Source: Protonemura montana (taxonomy: Eukaryota > Arthropoda > Insecta > Plecoptera > Nemouridae). From it: 64,000 bases of DNA. Below, in pieces: positions 51,215 through 60,800 of this stretch (within the stretch, counting starts at the first letter, position 1; every line of letters begins with the position of its first letter). The translations under genes were made by a program, and so were the position numbers. The stretch lies in assembly GCA_947568835.1 (NCBI GenBank), contig OX387604.1, positions 22,225,076 through 22,289,075 of the forward strand, written 5' to 3'. The notes beneath the pieces are model-generated. The model ran no database searches and had not been told where the DNA came from. It was given only the letters and a program-made list of their open reading frames with translations.

Positions 51215-52430
51215 TTAAAGTTTAATTTTATCTGCAAGTGAGCAAGAAAGACCAGTGCCATCAGGCTCGACATTCAAAGATGTAACAACGCCATCCTCCA
51301 AGATCATGGAGTAACGTTTGGACCGCAAACCTCCTAGAGGCGGCAGATCAGTTTGCAATTCCAAGGCCTTGGTGAATATTCCCTGAGGATCGGCAAGCAT
51401 TCGAACTTTGCCTTGAGCTTTGTGCTCTTTTCCCCAAGCCTCCATAACAAATGGGTCATTAACAGAAATGCATACAATCTCCCCAACTCCTTTGCTTTTT
51501 AAGTCTTCAGCAGTAGACACGTAACCAGGCAGATGTGTCTGTAATAGTATAAAAACAAAGATTTTGTGTAAGAAACATAAGTAGTACTAAGATTTGAATC
51601 GTGGTATTATTAAAAGGATTATTCCTTCCCCCAACTTATGATTTCTAAATTCCAAGATGGTGTTGAAGCTATCATAAAAAAAGCTAGTCACATGCAGAAA
51701 ATGTATTAGGCACTAGATGCTATGGTAAAAAAAAGCCAGTTGAAATATCTCCAATACCTCACAAAATCTCAAAATAGTTTATAAATTATTAACTGCCGCT
51801 ACCAGGTGTCAATTGTTTCTCTTGAACTGTAAAATAATTGCTAAGAGAGAACTCAAAGTAACATTAAAAATTATGAAGTCACTATAAGAGATATGGAATC
51901 ATTATCTAGGGTGTGATCAAACTAAACTAAGGCTACAATTTATTTTCCATCCAATGTTTATGTAGTATTGGACAGTAGTGAATACCTTGGAGCAGCCAGG
52001 CGTGAAAGCCCCTGGTACAGCAAAAACAATGACCTTCTTCCCTGCGCTCAGTTCTGCGATATTCACTTTGTTGACGGGGCTACCCTCATACAATTCCACA
52101 CTGGGTACCTTATCTCCAACCTGCAGTAAAAAATGATTATGAAGGCATGAGTATTGGGAATGTTATCGCATTTATTGGGCTAAAAACTAAATAAAGACTC
52201 GAGAAAAACGAGAAAAGGTACCAAATTGTGTGCAATCTCTGCCTTGTCACGTACCGGTCGGTCCTTGGGGTTAGAAGTCAGACAGATTACACAATACTTT
52301 GATTTCAACTTACCATAATAGTCATGTTGATGGATGTAGACTGTAAACCACGTCGGCCAGAAGCTTGCAATGGAATGTTGATGAAGTAAGCAAGCGCCTT
52401 TCTAGGTACTCGGGAAATAACTGACAACAT
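51215..52430 (-). CDS. PRDX5: Peroxiredoxin 5, mitochondrial (atypical 2-Cys thiol peroxidase)
   Basis: Three exons join in phase: 52314-52430 (ATG at 52430), 51986-52120 and 51215-51538 (TAA), 191 aa. The first exon encodes an Arg/Lys-containing N-terminus (MLSVISRVPRKALAYFIN) typical of mitochondrial targeting. The mature domain starts at VGDKVPSVELYEG. The peroxidatic Cys is residue 82 in PGAFTPGCSKTHLPGY, interrupted by the last intron just after CSK. A second Cys at residue 183 in GTGLSCSL matches the C-terminal Cys of human PRDX5. PRDX5 reduces hydrogen peroxide, alkyl hydroperoxides and peroxynitrite, using thioredoxin. The C-terminus ends in IKL rather than the SQL peroxisome signal of the human enzyme, so peroxisomal import is doubtful. 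Confidence 0.95.
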
Positions 52431-53224
52431 TTATCCCCAAAAGAAATAATTCACCGCTCTCTTCTTTTCAATAACTTGTCATTGAATGGTCACCTTCTGA
52501 CGATTCCTATCCCCTCTCGAGCGTAGCACCGCCCTCACAAGGTCACCGCCAGACTTTCGAATTAGGAGTCGGATTCAAACATTGATTTTAAAGTCAATAT
52601 GCGATAAATAATTCGCTATATCTCACAATGCATCCAGCCAGCAAACATCAAACATTTCAACTTGATGAAATTTCGGGCAAGACAATCACCATGTGTAGTT
52701 TTCTGGCATGAAGGGTCAGTTAGCTCTTTCAATGCACTGATATCCAGAAGAATTATAAAATAAAACAGCAACATGTTTTTTTTAACTGTAAACACAACAC
52801 TTCAGAAAATAAAATAAGAACAAGAGGGTAAACGTTTCACTACAAAGATACTGTTATCAGAGATACCTACAAATATTACAGAAATTGATAAAAAAACGGG
52901 TTTGGGATCCGAAGTATCAAGGTTTTATTTCTCAATTCAGCATATCTACATAGTGTTTTGGGTATATACATTTCTAATAATCTGTGATTGTATAAAATGA
53001 TCTATTTAAAAGTTGATGTTGAGGTCCTCTAGGAAAGTAAACGAGCTTCTAGCATTTTTTTTTTTTTTTTGGCAGCCTGTTGTAGAATTTGGCACTTACA
53101 TAATCTGGGTTACTGCTGAAGATTGTCATGCTGTGCTGTCTTCATGACATGCAGATTATTTAAATTGCATTTTTGACTCCATCCTACAAAATTTATTGCT
53201 AATGGAATGTTTGGACTATGATTA
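52431..53224. other. PRDX5 5' flank
   Basis: PRDX5 promoter and 5' UTR region followed by AT-rich DNA with a T17 run near 53057. No gene was recognised. Confidence 0.5.
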
Positions 53225-53817
53225 GTGTTTTTTAGGTCACACATCTTACAAATGGATCAAGAATATGAGCAAAGAAAAATACGAGGAAGACGAATCAACC
53301 TAATTGTGCAGATAATTGTGCATGGTAAAAGACACAGTCCCACTGAAATGATTGAGGACCTCAAATGGGACCTGCTGCAAAATCGTAGATTAAAGGCCAG
53401 ACTCGCAGCAATGTACCAGACAGTGTCTGGAAAGGAGGCCTATGCAGATCTAGCTAAATATGCAAACAAATCAAAATTCAGGGGCAGATCAACCAATGAA
53501 TTAAAGTTAACTACTAGAAGCTATAGCACAAATGTTGGAAGGTATTCATTTGTAGGTGCAACCATACCAGAATGTAATAAAAAAATGGAAAACCTTCAAA
53601 GATTGCCGAGGACGATAGAAGAGTTCAAACTTATATTACAATTCATAATTAAGAAATGTTAAATTGTAAGATGTATTAGCTTGTAGGTAGCTATCATAAT
53701 AACAATTATTCTTATTAACCAATTTATTAACCAATGTAAGATATTGAAATAAAGAAATTGTTACCAGGTAAATTAGATGCCTAAAACAATAAAGATGATA
53801 CATACATACATACATAT
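53225..53817 (+). mobile_element. 5'-truncated LINE 3' end, same family as the aralar1 copy
   Basis: The ORF 53225-53662 carries PTEMIEDLKWDLLQNRRLKA and GKEAYADLAKYANK, which align with [20 protein letters not shown] and [14 protein letters not shown] at 6330-6460. It then continues through a further conserved C-terminal part (ATIPECNKKMENLQRLP) missing or broken in the other copy. An (ACAT)n tail follows at about 53799-53817. It lies in the gap between PRDX5 and TMEM177. Confidence 0.75.
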
Positions 53818-54491
53818 CAAATTCACTGCATTTAATGAAAACTGCTTTTATCAATGGTTTTAAGTTCTAGTAGTTTATCGCTAGAAGGTATGGAGTTCTA
53901 GTTACCTGTGCCAATGACACAACCCTTTTGGGTATTCAACCCCTGGGTAACCTAGGTAACTACTCTGTATGGAGGTGTCGTCACCAAGGAAGATAATGCA
54001 GCAGTATGTAGTGTTCGAAGACCAAGGAGTGCGTAAGGCTGTTAAGACTGTACAGACTCAAGACAGCAAACAGATGGAACAGAGGAATGCATTACCCACA
54101 CTGGTTAATAAAAACAACAACCATGAGTTTTAGGATCCAGCCAACCATGCAAACCAGGGTAATTGTAACACAACTCACATTGCCCACTAAGTTGTAATGC
54201 CAACTTTGTAATAGTCACCACAACCACTTTTTTCCGAAAGTTAAAAAAAAAATTGTAATAACATTGGCAAAATATCTGAAGGTGGGGCAGACCCCTATCT
54301 TCTGGTGACATCCCTGTGTTTGAGTAGTATCTAATAAGTAATAACTCATCAATCACATAATATTATTCATAGCCTGTAAGGGTGAAAGTTTGTATGAAGG
54401 TTTAAATTGCACACAAAATCTACACAATAGCACAAATAGTCTGCTGGTTATAGCTTCTGAATGAAAGAACATTAAATGGAAGTTTAAATTA
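53818..54491. other. TMEM177 3' flank
   Basis: Between the LINE end and the TMEM177 polyadenylation signal. Short ORFs only (for example 54105-54356, minus). Nothing was recognised. Confidence 0.5.
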
Positions 54492-54497
54492 TTTATT
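54492..54497 (-). promoter_or_regulatory. Candidate TMEM177 polyadenylation signal (AATAAA)
   Basis: TTTATT on the plus strand reads AATAAA on the minus strand, about 32 nt after the TMEM177 stop at 54529. Confidence 0.5.
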
Positions 54498-54528
54498 AAG
54501 AAGACTAAAACATAATGTGACAGACAAT

Positions 54529-56655
54529 TTATGCACCCAAAACTCCTGCTAGTTTGGATTCTAGATACTTAATTCGATGACCAATGGGCAATCGTTTTTG
54601 TCGTATGAAAAAGTTTTCATTTCCTGACACTGTGTATAATTTTTCACCATCTTTTCCCATTAAATGTCTTAAAGCTTTATTACGTAGCAATATTTGAGAA
54701 TAAAATTCTATGCCTCCATTGATGTAATCTGCTCCCAAAGAACACAATTTTTCATCAGCTTCTTTTTCATACTGGATACTACTGAAATCATTTAAGAATG
54801 CCCATACTCCAAAACCAAATAGTCCAGTTATGGAATAAAGTAAACCCCTCATTGCAAGTGGGCGAGTAAAGAGGTCCATGCGCTTGTTCAGTGTGTGCGT
54901 GAAACTATAAATGAAGAATATAGAAGTGACAGGAAACAACCCATTTAAGTATGGCTCAATTGTTTGCGAAGAAATAATCTCGCGGCCAACGGCAAACTTT
55001 TTGGCATTTTCTGAGAGTACTAATGAATCAATAAGCTCATGGGAGGATTTTTCAGCCCAATTTAATGGCTCATTTTTTACCTGCAAAGAAAATGCGTATC
55101 CAGTTATTTTCTTCCTTTCAAAATCTTCTGCCTCGTAGCAAAATTGTTTATTTTATAGTTTAAAATGTGAATTCCTTCACCTTGCACTTCATGGTAGGGA
55201 AGCAAATGTTACCATAACTTATCATAAATTGCAGAAATGTTCTGTAGTAATCCGTAAGTGTTTCTTATTTTTATTTGTGTACAGTTCTGAACTCATAAAA
55301 CGGTCAATTTACACATTTTTACGTCCATAGTACATTCGATGGAATACAGTATAGGGAAGGTGGGTAGGATCTGAACATATGGCATGCCATGTGCCTGCCT
55401 TTCCAGTTAGTGGGGCCTTGTCTTAAAAATCCATCAAATACTCAGCAAACATTATCAAGTTTATAAGTGTGTCAATATATGTCACGACGTAATCAAATCT
55501 TCTTTATCCTCATGATACCAGGGTTGCTTTTTTGGCCGTCTTAATGTAAGAAAGTCGATCTTTCCTACTGCATTAAAGTAATCGGCACCAATCATTAACG
55601 TCTCACCAGTTTTTGTCGTCTCCGACTTGCCTGGACAAGTTACCCGTCATAAAGGCTGGGACTTGGGTCAAATAACCGTCTTGATTGGGAGATAACAAAT
55701 AGGTGCGAAATAAAGCTCAGCTAGGACAACTTCTCTTTTTCTTAATTTTGGGGAGTAGCACCAAAGAAGCGTGTCTCATAAAGAGACAACACAGAAAGTT
55801 TTTGATTTTTCTTGCATCTCCAAATTTACGTATTTTAGCCCAGTGGGTGTGAGCTGGAAATATCCAGAAGCCTTTAACAGAAAAATGTGTGACGTTGCCG
55901 TGAACGATTCTTACTTCACTACGCAAGGCAGCAACTGACAGATTAACTGGTTTATCCAAACGAGTTTTTGGCATGCAACCTTTCTCCATACTGTATTCCA
56001 TATGACGTACCAACCTACCTAATGATCCTAGTTGAACTGGACATTGAAGATTTTTTGACTGGACCATTTTTGAGTCCAGAAGTATACTATCTACCATAGA
56101 CTAAGGATAACTAACCCTAGCTTAAGTCTCTCATACTTCCTACCATTATTGTTTGCTTTGAAACATCATTCTTAGAAGCATACGAAAAGCTTTCAGGGAT
56201 GCCAAGGATTGCACCATATTTTGAAGCAGTTGATCCAGCATGGAAGATGTCAAAACCAAACACAGTAAATGGAGAAATTAGCTTTCGTTCCTGCGGTGAT
56301 ATGTCCAAATCATCCATCACTTGTTCAACCAGGTTTTGAATGTTTTGAGGTACCGTAACCCCATTACTCGATCTGAAAAAAACATTGGCAATTGATAATT
56401 TTAATAAATAGTATCATAGGAAAGTAAAGGACTTAAGGTGATTTGGGAAACAAGGTAATTTATGTGTGCCTACTGTGTGACAATATGACTATAACCTAAC
56501 CTGTAAGATTGAACAAGTTCTTTATATTTATGAATTAAAAAGGTATGAGGGAGTATGTGAGCACACATCAAACCTCCCCCTGTAACACTTATCGCTGCGA
56601 GTACATATTTCTTTCCCTTTTCAGAGGCAAACCATGCCAACCTTCTTGCAGACAT
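54529..56655 (-). CDS. TMEM177: Transmembrane protein 177 (mitochondrial COX20/COX2 assembly factor type)
   Basis: Three exons join in phase: 56501-56655 (ATG at 56655), 56144-56372 and 54529-55080 (TAA), 311 aa, the same length as human TMEM177. Shared landmarks are an N-terminal hydrophobic segment (about residues 17-37), GAILGIPESFSYAS, SENAKKFAVGREIISS, two further membrane segments in the last exon, and the near-identical C-terminal stretch GGIEFYSQILLRNKALRHL followed by MGKDGEKLYTVSGN. In mammals TMEM177 sits in the inner mitochondrial membrane and stabilises the COX20-COX2 assembly intermediate of complex IV. The intron at 55081-56143 contains an unexplained ORF. Confidence 0.93.
55717..56097 (-). 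CDS. Unexplained 126-codon ORF nested in a TMEM177 intron
   Basis: An uninterrupted ATG-to-TGA frame on the same strand as TMEM177, wholly within the intron 55081-56143. The product is basic, with a middle stretch (RLDKPVNLSVAALRSEVRIV; GNVTHFSVKGFWIFPAHTHW) that reads like real protein, and ends PKIKKKRSCPS. I recognise no family. It is the longest frame in this intron and much longer than typical intronic frames nearby. It could be a nested or retroposed gene, an alternative 3' exon, or chance. Confidence 0.3.
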   Translation of the reverse strand: MVDSILLDSKMVQSKNLQCPVQLGSLGRLVRHMEYSMEKGCMPKTRLDKPVNLSVAALRSEVRIVHGNVTHFSVKGFWIFPAHTHWAKIRKFGDARKIKNFLCCLFMRHASLVLLPKIKKKRSCPS

Positions 56656-56942
56656 GCTTAATGACGCCGGACCACAACTAGCAGTTATTCAGATTTAATA
56701 TGGCGGATATATAATTACCCTTAAAGAGGCTACATGCCTTCGCTACACCGCCAAACCATTAAAAAAATACAGCAAAACGGTACTTTTCGTGCATCACAGA
56801 CCATAAGTAAAAATTCGAAGCACATAGAAATATGTAAATTTTTAAAATTTCTTTTTCTTTAGGGATTCCAATCAAATAGCTATAGGGTTGTACATTTTTA
56901 TATTACAACTTACAATTAAAATAATATAGATATAAAATACTA

Positions 56943-57029
56943 GGGGCGCCGACTTTTGAATAGTCCGAGGGGTGCCCATGCAAAAATTGCAAACCCGGGG
57001 AGGGAGTCGGGGCACGGAGTCGGCGCCCC
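56943..57029. repeat. Short GC-rich hairpin repeat
   Basis: GGGGCGCCGACT (56943-56954) is repeated inverted as AGTCGGCGCCCC (57018-57029), with further G/C complementarity in the loop and flanking AATACT/ATTCAAA text. It looks like a small MITE or hairpin. It lies about 290 bp upstream of the TMEM177 start, in AT-rich surroundings. Confidence 0.6.
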
Positions 57030-57329
57030 TTTAAAATACTATTCAAATGCTCCAACAATATCTGAATAACTATTTACGTGCAATTATTATCGGTTCAAGG
57101 AAGGAACCATTTCATTTTCTCCATTCCTTACATGCCAGTCTTAGGGCACTCTCATGCCAATAAAGGACAAAACTATGTTTGCACATGTGTCCTACTCCTA
57201 GGCTATATTTCAACTATCAATACTCTTTAATAGAATACAAAAATAGCTTGAACTTTGTAAAACCCACTAGTTGAGTTTGTTCACAACATCCAGTAGAAAG
57301 TAAGACGAAGGGGTTCAGAGCCGGTAGAT

Positions 57330-57576
57330 GATGGTGTGGTTGAAAACGGTTTTTGCTCTGTTGAAGGGTTTTTAGGTCCTAAAAAGGACCGTGTCGGTGG
57401 TCGACGTTTCGCCAGCGTTGGCGCTGGCATTATCAAGACTTTATCAAGACAGTCATTATCAAGGCAGTCTTGATAATGCCAGCGCCAACGCTGGCGAAAC
57501 GTCGACCACCGACACGGTCCTTTTTAGGACCTAAAAACCATTCAACAGAGCAAAAACCGTTTTCAACCACACCATC
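57330..57576. repeat. Near-perfect foldback, two 111-bp arms
   Basis: Left arm 57330-57440 and right arm 57466-57576 are inverted copies differing at about one position (AAGGGTTT against AATGGTTT as complements). The spacer is 25 bp and itself contains partial repeats of TATCAAGAC. The arms begin GATGGTGTGGTTGAAAACGG. The element lies between TMEM177 and the KDM3 stop codon, possibly in the KDM3 3' UTR. The near identity implies recent origin or ongoing correction. Confidence 0.9.
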
Positions 57577-57828
57577 CAGTAGAAACTCACCAGCAAGCTG
57601 GATGTTATTTATATCTGTGACAATTTGCACCCAACTAGCAAATTTTGGACTATACTGACTTTCAAAAAAAGGTATCAAACTCCATTTTTACCCACAGTTA
57701 TTCAAATAACTTAGAATCTCCTTCGGCACGCTCAAAATTCTGACAAAATTCACAACTACAAGCTATATTGCCATCTTCATGCCATCTTGTTGAGATATTT
57801 TGATGATATTGTATCAAATAGTCGTTAC

Positions 57829-60800
57829 CTAGACTCTACACACTCTTTGAGTCGGGACGACACCACTTGGAGACTGATTTGCGAGCACAGCAAGCGAGTC
57901 CTTAACCCCATGGTAAAGCATACTTTTTATTTGGAGCTTATCTTCATGGTTAGCGTGGTCACTAGTGAGTTCACGGAACTCTTGTGTCAGACGAAGACAG
58001 TAAGTGATGTTTTCAGGCGATACAAAGTCCTCTGCAACCTTAATGCAGCTGAGCAAATTAAGAACCTGCGGAGTAAGGAACCCAAATGTTACGATGGGTT
58101 ATAACGAAAGATGGAATGGTGGAATGGAACCTGTTGGTCAAAAATCTAATTAACACATCACTAGACAGCAGGCCAGTGAACAAAAATTTAGAATTTGTAA
58201 ATTTAGAATATGTAGAAAGAATGCATGATTTGTAAAAAAAATAATAATCTGAAATTTGTTAGGCAGAGTAAGCGACTCAAAGCAAATGATTGAATACATT
58301 AATAGTGGGGTTTAGGGGCGCTTCAATCTGGTGATCATTTTGCGCCAAGCAAATTATTGCCAAATATCAATGAATACCTAATTAGTGTATGTAATTACCT
58401 AATAAAGAAATAATAAGCGGCAAGTACGTGGCACACATTCCTTTAAAAGATTCAGACAGAGTAACTATCACATTATCAAAATCATCTCATAGGAAAAAAA
58501 AGTATTCATTCGAAGAAACCCACAGTAGATTAATTGAAAACTACATCCAAATCAAACCAAGCGAAAATATCTGTAAATTTACCTTCTCCGCACAAACTGG
58601 CGTACAAGTATTCATTTGATGAGGCTGTGGGATTTAATTCATTTATTCTAATGCGTAAATAAATCTCAATTAAATAATTACAGGATCAAAATCATCTATT
58701 GTGTAGAATTTGAATGCATTCAGAAAAAAGAAAGAAAGAATTCTATCATGGCAACAGTCCAATATTAGGTTGCCCTAAGTAGGGACGACCCGAGCGTCAC
58801 AGCAACCACAGCAAACAGCAGAGGCGCAAAGTAGCACCAAGCAAGTGAGCCTCACCTGGTGTGGGGCGCCTGCAGGGATGAACACCGAATCGCCTAGGCA
58901 CTGAACGATTGCGTAGCCCTGCACCCCGTATTCAGTGTAGAGGCGTTCACGCAGTTCGCAGTCCAGGTACTTTCTCTGGTCGTGTATAGGATCAGTGTGG
59001 GGTTCCAAGGCCACAAAGTTTTCTACTGACACTTTGTTTAGAAAGTCGCGGATTTTGTCAGCATCCTCCGAGTGGTAAATGTGCCAAAGTGCTCCTGGCA
59101 ACTCTCCGCGCTCGCGTACCCGCTGCCGTGTTAGGATATCGCAGCCAGCCTTGTCAATCGCGCGGTATGCTTCTGTGAATGAAAGCAACGAGTGTTAGGA
59201 CGTCGGGACACATTGAGTTTAAACGGAGGGTAGGTAACAGGGATTTTGGATATAGAATGATATTAGAAGAGTTAACAGAAATATTTGCTTTGTCAAAGTT
59301 CGCTTTGAAGTCGCTTACCACTCATTTTGTTTTTTAAAAAACACTTGAACTCTGTGGCGATTTGAGGAAATGCATTTGGTATGCGGGGTAACTAACTGCA
59401 AGCGTATATCATAGCCTGAAGAACTTGGAACCTGCCTAACCTTTGATGTGGTCCACGCCATCTTCGTCCTTTGGGAAGCCTACGTAGGCCATGACGTTGA
59501 CAGCGTCGGACATGTCCAGGTGCAGATTGGTTGTGCCCTTGTCTGGGAACTGTGCTGATCCAAAGGCGCTGTACATCTTAGGTCCTAGGTCTGGCCGTAC
59601 AAAAATGTCTGGCAGTCGGCTGGCAAGATTCAGTTTCCCGGACCGGTGAGTGTACTCAGGCATGGGCAGCACGCTCATTAGGTCTTCGAACCGCGATGGC
59701 AGCATCTTGGCAAAGTCTTCACCCGACGGCCAGTCCTTCAGCTTAAGTAGCATTGTTCTGCCAGCGAAGTCTTTCAGACGCTTGGAGAAGTTCTCGAAGC
59801 CATCCCAGAACACGTGCATCAGCTGGTTTGGCACAACCTTGCCAGTCATGCAGTTGACAAGATCGGCTCTCATTGCGCCGAAGTCACGTGAGAACGAGTC
59901 AGGTGTCCAAAGCGTTCTGTTCAGGCATTTGGAGACGCCTGATATTACGATGGGCTGCCCGCGTTTCCACTGGTCGTGGAAGATTTTGAAATTCCCAGGG
60001 TGCGTGGATTCAGTGAGCCTTAGCAGGCGTCCTTCGCAAAGCCACATGTGCGGAACGTTGGGATAGAGCAGCTTGCTGACGCTGAGAGTCATAACGCGGA
60101 CCGATAGCGGGTTGCTGCCACGGCTTGCAAACCGCCTCACAAAGAATTTGAGCTCTTTGTCAGCTGCCCCTGAAGTGGTGTCTACCACCTCACCATTCAT
60201 TACGTGAGGTATGTTGTGTTCAATCACTGACGAGATTACTTCGTCTAGTAGCGCCTCCTTGGTCGGGTGTAGCAATTCTGGCGATGGCTCCTGGCTGCAG
60301 CTAGGCTTGTCACGTAATGTCGCGTGGTTTTCTTCGCGGTCGCCCACGTCAGCGTTGCTGCTTCCGCCCGACCCATTTTGATTGCTGGTAAAATGAACAT
60401 CGGCCAGCCATCTTCGCATGCTCTTGCCTTCTGCCTTACCCTTGACGCTGACATGCAAATCTGCATATTTCTTGGTTACCTTACAAGCTATCCCTAACCC
60501 TTTTAGAGTTAGAGCTTGGATGACCCTCTCCATTGAGGCGTCATCCTTGTCTGCAATCTCCTTTTGGTCCCTGTATGGACAGTCGCAATGCTGCGGGATA
60601 CCCCATTTCGTGCGCACTTCGTGGACTTTCCGGCCATGCTCTTGTAGGGAGTCGTTGGGTATACTCTCAGTAAGCATCAGACGGTCTGGGTGGTGTGTTG
60701 CACGATTGGTGCAGTGCAACCACCCGAAACGGTCTTTCATGGCGTCTCCTCGGAACTTGATGGTGCGCTCGCGGTAGCAGTCTATACACACCACGAAACC

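Noticed and set aside
59650-60777. Plus-strand ORFs of 119-138 codons
   Set aside because: Antisense shadows of the long KDM3 JmjC exon.
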